This document shows positions 22,672 through 35,012 of a DNA stretch of 64,000 nucleotides, one piece after another. Within the stretch, counting starts at the first letter, position 1. Each line of letters starts with the position of its first letter. The stretch comes from Mansonella perstans. Taxonomy: Eukaryota; Nematoda; Chromadorea; Rhabditida; Onchocercidae. The stretch covers positions 124,001 through 188,000 of the forward strand of contig JBAMDO010000076.1 in assembly GCA_037074765.1 (NCBI GenBank). Reading direction: 5' to 3'. Both the position numbers and the translations under genes were made by a program. The notes under the pieces were generated by a model, which saw only the letters and a program-made list of their open reading frames with translations, did no database searches and was not told the origin of the DNA.

Positions 22672-25375
22672 ATGGCCGATGCGACGGAACATGAGTGGGA
22701 ATTAAGCCGCGAAAATATCCGACCGCTCAGAAGTGGCCGAAAGGTTAAATCCATAAACAATGTTTTTGGTGGTTAGTTTCATTTTGCCAATAGTAAGGTT
22801 TTATAAAAAAATTCCATTTATCAATAGTAAGATATTACTACTCATAAATTTACCACGGCAAGATTAGACATATCCGTACCTACATTACCGTTATCTTTAA
22901 ATTTGCCCATTGTCATTCCCATCATCGTATAGGAAGGCACTGCATAAGTTCTGCGTTTTATATAAACTTCACTTTGATAATATGTACTCATATTACATAT
23001 GCTAAAATTATTACTAATTATTTATGATGAAGATATTAGGTTGCTATCAATATCAGACTTAAGAATCCAATGTAAGTAAGTTTTATAAATAATAGAAATA
23101 TATCGCCAGGTGTTAAAATCACAATAAACGAAGCAGAAAAACGCTTCGAGAACGATTTTGAACAGGCAAAATCTTCAGATGACCCATTGGATATATGTCT
23201 GCATTATATAACCTGGTTCGAGGAACATTTTCCAACAGGTTGTGCAAAATTTATATCTTATTTCATTGAGTTTCAAACTTTGTAAAAAAACAAATAGAAT
23301 CCAAATTTTGTAGATAATAGGACTGCAGATTTTTTCTCGGAGGCATTTAAATCATCGAAATTTGAGTTTTTAATATATTATGGTGATTTCTGTTTGGATC
23401 AGTCATTTGTTAACCTTTAGCTAAGCGAATGCGATCAATTATTCACAGTACTGACATTATTAGAAATCTGTTTATAAATATTTGATCTTCACTGTTTGGA
23501 ATCTCTTTCAAAAAATCTGTCAATATCATATTTAGCGCACTGACATTGTATTGATTATTGGTGGTACTGCAAAAGGTGATTATTCATTTTCGATTTGTGA
23601 TATAATTTCTTACGAAAAAGTCTGCTAATTTTAGGAAAGCAGTCGCATCTTTTCTCGATCCTAACGCGTATAATCAATACTTTTGGTTACCGTGAAGAGT
23701 TTTTGAACGACGAAAGGATGCTGAAGTTTTGGATAAAATTAATTGAAAACAAATCTGATGCGGATGTAGATGCATTTTTTGAACGTGCTTATCTTGCCGG
23801 ATGTTGTCGTCGTTTGGCTAAATTTTATGTTAGATGGGCTGAAGTAATTATTAAAGCATTGTAATTTTCTAGCAAATTATTCTCTCCCTAGTGATATTTG
23901 AAGGATTTTATTTGATTTGTTATGTGATCTTTATCATTTTTGCAAATTTTAGCAATTATTGCTATTTCGGAATTCATTTTCAGATCCGTGAAAGTGCGCA
24001 CGATATAAATGGAGCACGATTAGTTTTCAGACGTGGTCGGGAGCATTGTGCTGAACCATTAGACTTATTAAATGAAGCGTCGGATGCTTTGGAAATGCGA
24101 CAAATTCGAGCATTGCAAAACTTTAGTGATAGCGAAAATGATTTCATTGATGAAAGTGAACTGAGTGCGGAACGATTAGCACTAGGCCAGCTAACCGGTA
24201 AAGTGTTATAAGAACAAAGATTTAGTCTGTTATAAATGTAGCGAATTTGAAATCAGAAATGGAATTAACGATTTAAACTTCATGTTTTATTCAATTTATG
24301 ATATTGACTCTTTAAATTGTAAATGTGATAAATAAGGAAGTTATTTTGATTGTTGATCTTTAGGTTTGGGACCAAATCTCGAAGCTCCCGTATTTCGAGA
24401 TACATTTAAAAGACCAGGTAGTTTGCACCCTGGTACTCGGCCACGTCGCTTGGAAGGTGGAAAATCCGGAAATGCTTTTGAAATTTACCAGGTAATAAGC
24501 GAAATGTGTAATTTATTTCTGAAGGAGGAAGAAGATATTCCAAATTTCTTGTTTCACCTGGGAACTTTCTTTATAAAGTATTTTATAAAGCACAGTTTTC
24601 TGCCTTTGCAAGGAATTTTAGAAAAATAGGAAAAACTGGAAACTTTTGTTTTACGAGAAATTTCGGATTATGAAATCATTTTCTTTATCTTTCTTATGTT
24701 TTATACATAATATTTTATACATCATAGTTCTTCGGATTTTTATGTCAATGTGATTAAGAAATAAGACAAAAAAAGTGCATACATACACTGTACAATATTT
24801 TACGGATCAAGTGAAAATTAGTAAACAGCTATGCAGTTCAGCTTATATTTTTGTGTTTAATTTATTGCATTCTGAGTGCAGTTTTCTGGAATTCTGCGAA
24901 GGCTATTTATAATTTTGATAATTTCAATTCAGGGTGAAGAAACATTTGATGATGAGAATTTGTTGGTACCAAAAAGTTTCGGTGATAGTTTGGCTCATGT
25001 GGCTTTTGTGCAGAACAGTTGGAATCCTGCGAAATGGAATGATGCACGAATTGATGGTATACCGAAAAAGAGAAATGAAACGCATCATGCTACTTTCACG
25101 GTTATTTATACCTTTATGCGAAAAATTTGGATTTCGTTTTATTACTATGTTTTATTACTTTATTACTCGTTTTATTACTCTGCTTTTATTAAGTTGCTAC
25201 ATATCAAAGTTTCTGACTTATTTAAAATACAGTTTTTTTTTTTGAAATTCATTCCATGAGTTCAATTATTAGACGGAATCTGATCTAGGTTTTCAATGAA
25301 AATGGCGAAGAGACGAAGGATCGAAAAAATAAACGTGGGCAGTTATTTATATCAAACAAGGTTAAAAGAATATGA
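22672..25375 (+). CDS. san-1: Mad3/BubR1-type spindle checkpoint protein (no kinase domain)
   Basis: Exons 22672-22771, 23110-23238, 23635-23843, 23984-24197, 24364-24491, 24933-25100 and 25289-25375 join in frame to 344 residues. The N-terminus has the Mad3/BUB1 homology region: EWELSRENIRPLRSGR at about 8-23, then a TPR-like helical domain with CLHYITWFEEHFP, a region around FWIKLIENKSDADVDAFF, and CRRLAKFYVRWAE (about residues 50-190). The homology region keeps the order seen in BubR1. The protein stops with no kinase domain, as in Mad3 and the C. elegans protein SAN-1. Such proteins are part of the mitotic checkpoint complex that inhibits APC/C-Cdc20. Oddly, the position of the first KEN box reads REN (codon CGC). 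The ATG is chosen because it precedes the homology region by only a few residues. Confidence 0.85.
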
Positions 25376-27139
25376 TATTTCGTTTCTGATTTATTTCTTG
25401 ATGGCTGAACTAAATTCGGATTTCAGCAAACATTGTTGTTCCGTTTTTTATTTCATTTATCTTAATTTGATTCTTTTGAGAAGGTAGTCATGTAAGTCAT
25501 TGGAATCTCGCAAAGGGCTAATCGAGTAGAAGTGGGAATAATATGCCAGAAGCGATGAAAGGTGGTTAATGATTTTTTTGAAATTATATCGCATCCTTTT
25601 CAGATCATTTCAATGGAAGAGCTGTTTGCAGAACGATTGGATTTGTAGCTTTTTGCTTGCTTTACTTTTTATCACATTGCTCTCTGTACCTTGTTGGACC
25701 TGTGCTATTGGGTGTAATTTCATTAATCTAATTTTTATGAATCAAATTTCATTGGTTCAGAATTATTGTGACCTGTTTTTCCTCTAATTTTTTATATTCA
25801 AATAATGATTGCTTTAAAGGCAAATAAACGGATACTTTAAAAGATAAGTTAAAAAATAAGTCTAAGTATACAAATATACCTGAGGTACATTCTAGAAATT
25901 TTGTTTCTAAATCCGTAATGTTAGGAATGAGTTATAAATTGTTGTGTTTTTGTTAGTAGTTTAAATACTAGTGCAATGAATCGACATGTCAACTTTAGTT
26001 GTATATTATGGGTATTATTGTACGAAAGGCATTCTATGATAGCTAAGCAGGTATTCATTAAAAAATCATTCGTAGAGTTGCTCATATTAGCATTAAAATA
26101 CCTAAAGCTCATATTTCATATGAAGTGTGGTAAGGAAATTTTTTTTCGTTTTTTCTGTTTGTTTTTAAAATACATCTTTCTTTTTGAAAACATAAGAACG
26201 GTTGTGGAAATGAGAAGGGCCTTGAAAAAAACTGAGCCAAGGAGTTACCTAATAAATAATGTTGATTTGATTGTATACCATGTGCCGGATGAAAATACAG
26301 ATTTCATTTTAATTTCATAGATATATTACATATGTATATAATGTCTGTATTATGTTGTTCCCTGAATTTCCATAAAAAATTTTTGAAACTTTACATTACA
26401 AAATTACATATGGGTTTTTGTTGAAAACCCAATAATATTTAGATTCGAAATTAAATTTTCTGTTGTTGAAATTTATTTTGTCAAAATGTTTTGTTGGAAA
26501 TTTTTTTTAATGTCGGAAAAACAAAATTGGTGGATATTAAGCATTCATTGCATTAAATTCTAGGATTTCTTCGAGAACAATAGTTACTTATTCTCGATAT
26601 GATATTTTCATATTTTACGTCCTAGCGATTTCAGGCATTGTGTAGATATGAACACAAATTGCTCGTTCATAGTTTAATTATTAATAAATGCATTTTTGAG
26701 TGCCGAAAAATGATTTATTGTTTGAATATGTTTGAACTTATTAATTTTGGTTACTACCTAAAATAATTCTAAATTAGTGAAATGAGTGCAGTAGTTTATT
26801 AGAATTCTAGTAGCAGTAAGTATAATTAAACCAATTTTTAATTAGTTGAGTAGAATACCTTGATTAGTATAAATATTTAATTCTTTCGATTGTTTATATT
26901 TCTTAATTATTATTCATCTGCGCTAATAAATATGAACAGAAGATGAATTAATTACTGATCGATTTTTTAAAAATTTGTTATGAGTAAATACGTTTAAAAA
27001 TTTGTTATGATACATGAATTAATTGGACTATTTTCAAATAATTTTTGATGTTTTATAGACTCAACATTTATCCGTGCAGTAATCATAATCTTATGCAGAA
27101 ATTTCAACAATTTTTACACGGCGAGATTACTGTAGAAAT
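25376..27139. other. Intergenic region between Mad3 and POLR3H
   Basis: An AATAAA signal at 25823-25828 may end the Mad3 transcript. A 114-codon open frame at 25976-26320 has no recognisable domain, and I do not call it a gene. The rest is AT-rich with no visible structure. Confidence 0.45.
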
Positions 27140-29101
27140 ATGTTCGTGCTAGCATTATTGGAGGATACGGTGCAAATTAAGCCACATCAATTCGGTGAGC
27201 CTTTTGAACCGGTAAGCATTTTCGCATATCAGATAATGACAGGTAGCATTTTTTTTTTTTTTTTTTTTGCACAAAAATAAAGTAACTTATTTAAATTCAT
27301 TATATGGAAGCGACAGTAGTTTCAGTAAGAAACATGTATGTTATAAATGTTAGGACAACATTCTGATGAGATCATTTGGAAATGAGTAATCGGAAACCAT
27401 TTTGGTCCATTGCTATTATCTACTTTTTTATCATATCAGTTGTTTAATTGTGTGTAATCTTAATCCGTTTGTAGCTGATATTGATAATGCGACTAAATAA
27501 AAGCGGAATTTAAAAAAAAAAAAAAAGAGAATCCGATCAGATACATTTATTTTTTCAGAATGATGAATGTTTTCATTTTATTTCAGATGTTAATGAAACG
27601 TCTGAATGAGCAGTTTGCTAACAAAATTGTACCAGGTTTAGGTCTATGTATTATAATCTATGATCTCGTTGATGTTGGTGTCTCATATATACTTCCGGGT
27701 GATGGTAGTACGCATACAAAAGTTAAGGTAAATTGGAATTTAGTAGAATTACTTAAAGTTGAATTTATTAATTAAAAAAATCTTAAAATCCTTAACTGCT
27801 GTAATTTTCTGAAGTTCATAATCATACTGATTATTGTTTGGAACAACAAATTACCATATTTGAAGATGTTTGATTTCATTTTTCATTTGATTATGAATAG
27901 ATAGATTCGAAGTAATTCTTCCCTTCCAAATCAGTTCTTTACAATCGATTGCTAATCTTTTGTTTATCCTTTAGCAAATAATAAATAGTCGATCAGGATA
28001 ATACGAGAGAAGTGAAATTGAATAGGTTAAAATCTCCAATAAATAAAAAACGTCTGATTTGTTTGAGTTAAAGGGTAAAGTAGATCATGATTTTGGATTT
28101 CAGTTTCGTTTTGTTGTATTTCGACCTTTTATCGATGAAGTTATTGAGGCGAAAGTATTATCAAGCAACACTGAAGGATTGATATTATCCGTGGTATTTT
28201 TTGAGGATATATTTATACCGGCGCATCGATTGCCACAACCGTCTGTTTTCGAAGAGGAAGAACAGGTTGAACTTTGTCAGTTAGCATACAGTAAAAAGAA
28301 ATGGAATAACAGTAGTGAATTAGGAGAAGTAAGCAGTTAGTGAGTTCTTTTTTTTTTTTGGACAATTTATGGATCTCTTGATGTAATTATGCTTGGCTAG
28401 AATATGGCTTATCTTTTTAGGTTTATTCTTTGTTTCTTGGAAAGAATTTTTTTGTAATTTAGATTTGGTACTGGAATTATCAACCTGAAGATGGAGAGTC
28501 TGCTAAATTGTATATGGATCCTGGTAAAACCGTTCGCTTTCGGGTTATTGAAAATATTTTCAAGTGATTATTTCCTATCATTACGGAATGTTTTCATGCT
28601 TGAAGTAGTACATTTTTAGAGTTTAAGATCAGATTATTTTATAAAATTCTTTGTGCTTGAGATAAAAAAAGCACTTTGGACTAATGACCTTGATTATCAA
28701 TACAGCGTGAAAATTGTCTGACATATCACATTGATTTTGATTTGAATGGTCCAAGCGCTTTATAGTTAAAGAGTAAAATTATTAGAAAAAAGAAGGCATG
28801 CATTATATTGTGAATGAAAAATTACTAATTTAATTTAATCTTACTGATTATGGAAAATATGAAGATTTGAGAAATCTCATTTGATGATTATAGAGATGTT
28901 GATCCTGATAGTAGCCAAGATGAGCTGAAACGAGAGAAATCATATCAAATTATTGGATCAATGGCAGAAATCGGATTAGGATGTGTATTATGGTGGACAC
29001 CAAATAATAATAATAATGATGTGAAGGATGAAGAAAATGAGGATCAAATAGAGGATGAAATGATGGGAAATATAAAGAAAGAGCAGAATGATGATACATG
29101 A
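27140..29101 (+). CDS. POLR3H: RNA polymerase III subunit RPC8 (POLR3H)
   Basis: Exons 27140-27211, 27587-27727, 28104-28328, 28463-28563 and 28894-29101 join in frame to 248 residues. This is the Pol III counterpart of Rpb7, which forms the stalk with RPC9 and helps initiation. The N-terminal RNP-like domain (residues 1 to about 80) begins MFVLALLEDTVQIKPHQFG and continues with NKIVPGLGLCI and GVSYILPGDG. The S1/OB domain follows, with FRFVVFRPFIDEVIEAKV, IFIPAHRLPQP and a late GSMAEIGLGCVLWW. The C-terminus adds an Asn-run and an acidic tail. The ATG opens directly into the conserved N-terminus. Exon 4 ends at a weak GTGATT donor, which is needed to give the KDVDPDS junction; without splicing there, translation stops after IENIFK. 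AATAAA lies at 29168-29173. Confidence 0.92.
27247..27270. repeat. Poly-T run in POLR3H intron 1
   Basis: An almost pure T run of more than 20 bases lies within the first POLR3H intron. Confidence 0.8.
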
Positions 29102-29477
29102 CAATGGTTCTATTTGTGTAATTTTCTATAAATATGGTCTATTCGTATCATCGATAATTTAATTGTTAATAAATCTATCTTTTTGCTACATTTAACATAT
29201 ATATATATATATATATGTTAAAGACATTGGTTCAATCCAAAACAACTACTGCTTGTATGATTTACTTTTAATTTAAATTAAATATTTAAATTACTACCAC
29301 AAATGGGAACATCGATATAACTTTGTGCTGTAATAGTTAATTGATTGGTGAGAATTTTATGGAAATACTTTGTGCTGTAATAGTTAACTGTTGAAAATTT
29401 TTGGCAGGCTTCCAAATAAGTGAAGTTGGTTTGATAGGTAAAGAAAAGATTGCGTTGGATGATTGGGGTTTTAATCC

Positions 29478-29600
29478 TTGTAAGTGTATGCGTGTGTACG
29501 TGTGTACGTGTATGTGTGTGTGTGTGTATGTATGTATGTGTGTGTGTACGTATGTGCGTGTGTGTATTTGTGTGCATGTGTGTGTCCGTGTGTGCGTGCA
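29478..29600. repeat. Imperfect (TG)n microsatellite
   Basis: About 120 bases of alternating TG with interspersed TA, TACG and TGCG units. It lies between POLR3H and pinin. Confidence 0.9.
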
Positions 29601-30229
29601 GTGATATCAGCTGGCTATGATGCAGCATATCTGTTTATTTGTTTCATTTTTTTTACTTGCAAAAGATTATTCATATATATATGTATATATATATATATTG
29701 TATGCTAAAAAAATGACTAAAAATTTTCAATGCAAAATTTTAATTTAAAAAACAAAAAAACAGCGAAAAGTTTCCTGATTATAATAGAAATAGATTGTAA
29801 TAAATGGTTCTTAGCAAGTTGAAAATTGTGTAATTAAAAAAATTCGATTCTTTTTTTAATGTAAACGACAAATCTGAAATAAATGGAAGATTAGGTTCTG
29901 CTAGGACTGAAAGATTCGAATTCGGATTTGGGAAATGATAACAATTGATGGGAATGGTAAAATAACTGGATAAAATTTGAATTAGGCTTAATGTATATTT
30001 TAAAATTGAAGAAAATGATCCGAGGGAAGAATATGTGAAGGTTTTGTCCAAAAGTAAGTATCTTGACTACTCGAGCATTTTATTTTTTAGAAATTCATTT
30101 CGTTATATTTGCAAAACTATGAAATGAATAGTTAAAATGGCCAAGAAACGATGTAAATTATTGTTATGGAACATTGTATCGGTTTTTGTTAATAGACGAT
30201 TTGGAAATCTAGCATTGTTTTTTTCTTTT

Positions 30230-30237
30230 GCAGAACA
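30230..30237 (+). promoter_or_regulatory. Possible trans-splice acceptor before pinin
   Basis: The sequence TTTTGCAG lies five bases upstream of the first pinin ATG, with no coding exon before it. In nematodes this arrangement is common for a spliced-leader acceptor. It could equally be the 3' end of an intron after an untranslated exon. Confidence 0.5.
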
Positions 30238-33064
30238 ATGATGGAATTGGATGTGTTAAGCGCCGACATATCGAAAGCATACGACGATTTGAGGACCATC
30301 GAGGAATCGATCATTTCATTGTCGGGAAAGGAAAGGTGAATTTTTGTAATTGTTACTAAAGTGGATGTATAATGTATCTCAATTTTAATTCTTTTTTTTT
30401 TTCAATTATATTTACGAATCACCTCATTTTAAGGATCATTTTTTGTGTTGCATCATCTCGCACATTTTTTTTCCTGTTGTAGATAGAAAAGAAAATTTTA
30501 TAGTTTCTATTTTAAAATGCATGATGAAGTTTTCTGTATCAGTTAATATTACGTCAATATATAATTTGCGATTTCTGATTCAGGTTGAAAAATTGTTTTT
30601 AACATTTATGACTTTAAAGGTTTGGCGCAGGCAAAAGGCGTATTCTGGATTCTGGTAGTCGTCCTGGTAATTATGGATTTGAAAGGTATGTTTACTTTTT
30701 ATTGTTTATGTCAACTTCGGTTATTTTCTTTGTCCAGGAATTATGCAATGAGTTATTTGCAGACGTGATGCACGCATAGTTAGCTTGGATTCGTCGGGAC
30801 CAAATAAACGTCGCTTAGTTATATCCGCTGAAAATGAGTAAGTTTTATTATTGAAAATAAATACTTTGGTTCATCCATGAAACTGTTCAGTTGGAACGTC
30901 GGATGAGTACATTATAGCTGAGTATTAAGATTGATTTCCAGTTTATACGAAGGCTCAAACAAACGGGTGCGATATGATGACAGGGAAGACGAAGCTGTGC
31001 GACGTACTGTACAGTCATCAGTTGTTATGCCTACTATTGAAACAAAATCACGTAAAGCTGCCATATCCGAGCTGAAAGGAGCAGAAAAAAAAGAAGTTAA
31101 TGTCAGGTCAGGTTTTGTATGATATTTTTTAAGTAGAGATGAAAGAACCTTCTAATATTCATTCTTGTTAATACTAAAGATTTGAAAGTTGTAAATCTTT
31201 TTCAAAAGTTGTTTCATGGTTTATCCGACTGTTTTATATTCTTTTTAATGAATCAGTGGAGACGAATTTAGACTAGATTTTTGAACTCACCAAAATAAAA
31301 TTCACAATACCTGCTCTTAAACATTAGGATAACTGGTTCTTTTGGACAGTAATGCCAACTGGAATTTGATAGATTGATATTTTGTTCCAAACAGAAAATT
31401 TGTAGCAGTTGAATTTTGAAAAATTCCGTTTAGAAACCGTCGAATGTTTTCGAATTTGTTGCTTGGAACACTGCAGCGTTTCCAGATAGAGGAAAAGAAA
31501 ATATCATCAGTAGAAAAAGTTCAGGTATCATTTCTGGTCTGTTTGCATGTGTGTTCATGTAATTTTTGAACAATTTCAACTTATCAAATTTACAGGCTGA
31601 GAAACAGAAAGAGGTTGAAAGGCGTTTGCGAGAGTCAGAAGAAGAAGAGCGCGAACGATTAGCTCGGGAAAAAGCTATGTTACTTGGAAAACGGCGTGAA
31701 AAGGAACGTTTAATCAAATCGTTGCAGCGAAGAAAAGCGATTATACAATATGTAGGTTTACAATAAGAGATGGCTTAAAAATCCAAGTATTGTTCAACTA
31801 AAAGAGCGCTACTTTTTTGGATGATTTTATAAGAAATATAAATTAAGGAGTAATTTGAAGATTTGAAAAAGTTAGAAGTTTATAGGCTTTTTGATACTTT
31901 ATAGTTTCGGTGTTTTCCGATTCAAGCATTGCCTGGGAGTTAAATCAGAAAAGGCTGTGAATAATAGGCAAAAAGAACATTGCTTTTTTTGAGTGAGTTT
32001 AAACCAAACAAATCTCATAACTTGATGGTACTGTTCAATTATGAATGCCTTGTATAATTACAAATTACTTAATGACAAAAAGATATTTGAACAGCAACTG
32101 TTGTGAAGGAATTCTTTGAAATAGTTCATTTCTTCTTTTAAATGCACTATGTTTCAGGCAGAGCAAAAACAGGAACATTATCGCAAATTGCAGAACTTTA
32201 TCCAAACTCAAGCAAAGCCGCCAGTGTTTTACTTGCCCGCAAAGCACACCTTGCGAACCCTCGAACTGTTGAAAGTGTCTTCGAAGAAGATCGATGGTAG
32301 GTTTAGTATATTTCTGACAGAAACAGTTTTTCTTTTGTGTATTCAACAGTAAAAGTGTGCAATATTAATGGCTGTGGTGAATTTTTTTTATGAGATTTTT
32401 AATATGGTTTTGAATTTTCATTTGCAGAACTTATTGAGCATCGTCGGCAGCAAATGGAGGCTGATCTGAAAACACCAGAGGAGAAGCAGTTGGATGAAGG
32501 TGAATCTGATGGGGAACATTCTGAAGCAGTTATGCGCTCAGATGCAAATAAACCTTCTGGCAGTGAAATTAGCGGCAAAAATTTGGACGACGATGAAGTA
32601 AAGGAAAGGGAGATGGTGGGGGGAGTATCTATGGAATCTTCACTGCGGGTAATTTTCAGAGTTAATAATCCTTCCATATATATACTTTGTTATCCGGATA
32701 ACAGTCTGAGAAGTGGTAGGAAATCATGGTTTCCGACGCATTTGTGAAGTCTTTCTGAATTTACTGCTGAAAAAAATCACATCACACTTATGTTTGTTCT
32801 CTTGAAACGTTTATTTGATATAAATATTTCTGGATTTAGGATTTCAGTTAATAAAGTATTTTTGGATCTTTATTTATCTTTTTATAGGACGGCGAGGAAG
32901 AATGTGTGAATGGTGATGAAGGGAAAGGGTCAAAACAGTTAGATGAGGACGAGCAAGAAACAGGTAAGGATAATAATCGTAGTGACAGTGAGCCACCAGG
33001 TGATGAGGCTGAAATTGATCAGGATGGTGACTCTCATGTTGCATTTGCCGACGAAGATGATTAA
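30238..33064 (+). CDS. PNN: Pinin (splicing-associated nuclear protein)
   Basis: Exons 30238-30335, 30620-30685, 30763-30837, 30942-31106, 31434-31524, 31596-31751, 32158-32296, 32428-32648 and 32888-33064 join in frame to 395 residues. Pinin binds the exon junction complex/PSAP and acts in splicing control. The N-terminus has the pinin helix (ISKAYDDLRTIEESIISL), then an Arg-rich stretch, AVRRTVQSSVVMP, and the pinin/SDK/memA domain with NRRMFSNLLLGTLQRFQIEE at about 135-155. A long Glu/Arg coiled-coil stretch follows (RRLRESEEEERERLAREKA), then PPVFYLPAKHT. The last 130 residues are acidic. It ends without the Ser/Arg-rich tail of vertebrate pinin and is about half that length. Two adjacent ATG codons open the frame. 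Confidence 0.9.
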
Positions 33065-34591
33065 TGATATATAAATTTCGAGTAAGTGCTCTTGTGAATT
33101 TATTTCACAAATGGCGCCAATTTTTAATGGGCTAAGTTAGGAATTCAGTAAAGATTAGATGATAATATTTGTCCATGGAAGGGTTACATTGCCTTTGTAA
33201 AGATCATAATGTTTTTGAAATGACACATACATTTAAAAGAGCCACAGTCTTAGTGCAGAAGAACCTTCGTCATTGAATTATAATTTAAATAAGCAATGTG
33301 AAATTTTGAATGCTGCAAGCGCAGATTTCAATTTATATTTTGAGAAAACTTCGTATCAGTTCTGCTTTTACCATTTTATCTTTAGTTTGGTAATCATTGT
33401 TTTGTCAAAACCCAGTTCTTAGTAATTTCATATCCTGATTATATATTTCAGGTTTCACTGCTTTTTTTTTTGCGTTTTAACTTCATTTTCAGCTGTTATT
33501 TCCTTTACGGCTCAATAACTTCAATTAATAATGACGTCATCATGACATTCGACATTTCTGTTACTGTTGCAGCGTTGCTTTTTGTTCAGTAAGCAACCTT
33601 TTGCTTATTTCCACATAAATTATTTTTAGAAAAATAAATGAAAACCTATCGTTTGCTTTTCAGTGCTTAGTTGCACAATCGGCAATTAGCCACAATTTGT
33701 TTTAGTTGCAGTTTCAATTATTTCTGTGGGCATTTCAATTTTTATCTGAGCAACTTACTGCCCAGATTACACACTCTGTATTCCATTTCGCTCCTTTTTT
33801 TTAGTTATATTGTACTCGGTGATGTGTGACATTGTTTAAACGCGCAGATTTTTCAGTCTTTATGATATCATTTGTGTCCAGCGATAAATCTTTTTCGATA
33901 ATCGATAAATCCAGTGTACAATACGAACTTGTTACTTGGAGAAGTTTTTGTAATTCGTTGAAATTACAAAAAAAAGAAAAAAACTGATATCCCCTTCTTG
34001 GATTTGGAAAAGCTAGACTAAAACTCGTTTTAACTAAAAAAAAAGCGAACAAACAACAATTCTAATTTTATTATGCTGGTGGGTTTTATTGTACACGTGT
34101 AATATTATTTAAGCACTTGCAGTCAGTTTTATTCATATTTACAAAATTTAGACGTAGTATTGTAGTTTCTTCCTGAATATTGGGCCGTATTTCGAATTGT
34201 AAATGAGGAGCATTAAAGAAAAAATCGATGAGACGGAAACTGCATTTTAGAATTTCCATTGTGATTAATAATTACAATGTTTCAAGAGGACTTAAGTGCA
34301 AATATAACATTACGGTATTTTGTAATACGTATGCAACACAAAGTACTGAGAAAATTTATCTGTTTTCGAATCCTAAATTAGCCAATACAGCTACTTTTAA
34401 GGGAGCAGTGAGATCCATATAACTTTAGTCAAACGCATAAAATCAGTTCGATGCTGTGTGAAATAATTTGGTATTTGAATTTCTCCTTTTTGAATATCCT
34501 CTTAATTGAATTTTCCCTCTTTCTTTTAGTTCGAATAGCATAGTCATTAACTTTCACCAAATAGATGTGTTTGCTTTATTATCAGAACTGA
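33065..34591. other. Convergent intergenic region, pinin / potassium channel
   Basis: An AATAAA at 33633-33638 is a candidate pinin polyadenylation site. A palindromic ATGACGTCAT (33531-33540), the consensus for CREB/ATF factors, lies in the presumed pinin 3' region, where its role is doubtful. No gene is seen. Confidence 0.45.
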
Positions 34592-34719
34592 TTAGTCACC
34601 TTTTGTTATTTCCATAAATTCAATTTTTTGCGACTTCAATTGGAAACTTTCTTGTTCTAGAGGGCTGAGCAATAGTTTGCATAAAGTACAGGATTCATCC
34701 TTCATTCTCTTCATTGTTT
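34592..34719 (-). CDS. Candidate small ORF or terminal exon
   Basis: After a good acceptor (GCTCTTTCAG) the minus strand has AAACAATG and a 40-codon frame beginning MKRMKDESCTLCKLL and ending ITKGD, with stop at 34592. An AATAAA follows within about 20 bases (TTTATT at 34573-34578). The acceptor four bases before the ATG suggests trans-splicing, but it could be a 3'-terminal exon of another transcript, for example an alternative end of the adjacent channel gene. I recognise no family. Confidence 0.3.
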
Positions 34720-35012
34720 CTGAAAGAGCAATAATGATAGAGATATATCCAGAAAACAAAGAAAAATCTGGAGATCGATTGATGGTTACCTGAACGCTAT
34801 CATTGATTATATAGAGGCTTTTTGTAAATGATGTAACTGAATTCAAATTCACTCAATGTTTAGAGTTGCTGTAAATGAATACATGCAAATTAATTGGTCC
34901 TCAAAAGTTTTGAAATTTTTCCGACTAATTGTACCAATTTATTTGTAAAATACTTCAAAAAAAGTTCTTTACAATTAAGATGCAATTTGTAAACAGTGTA
35001 AATGAAGTTCGA

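Larger units (their letters stand above)
29102..30237. other. POLR3H 3' region and spacer with simple repeats
   Basis: It holds the POLR3H polyadenylation signal, an AT dinucleotide run (about 29199-29218), a TG-rich microsatellite (about 29478-29600) and a second AT run (about 29672-29700). No gene is supported. The open frames over the TG tract are repeat artefacts. Confidence 0.6.

Noticed and set aside
25976..26320. 114-codon open frame downstream of the Mad3 gene
   Set aside because: Rich in Phe/Leu/Ile/Lys as expected from AT-rich DNA, with no recognisable domain, splice signals or conserved neighbour. It could only be rescued by transcript evidence.
29278..29708. Open frames rich in His/Thr or Cys/Val across the TG microsatellite
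   Set aside because: They are translations of a dinucleotide repeat in different frames and strands.
33531..33540. Palindromic ATGACGTCAT as a promoter CREB site
   Set aside because: It lies between two converging 3' ends, so a promoter role is unlikely. Kept only as a note.
34782..34852. Minus exon encoding MNLNSVTSFTKSLYIINDSVQ joined to the exon at 34719
   Set aside because: The phases do not agree: joining gives a stop after two codons. It may be chance.
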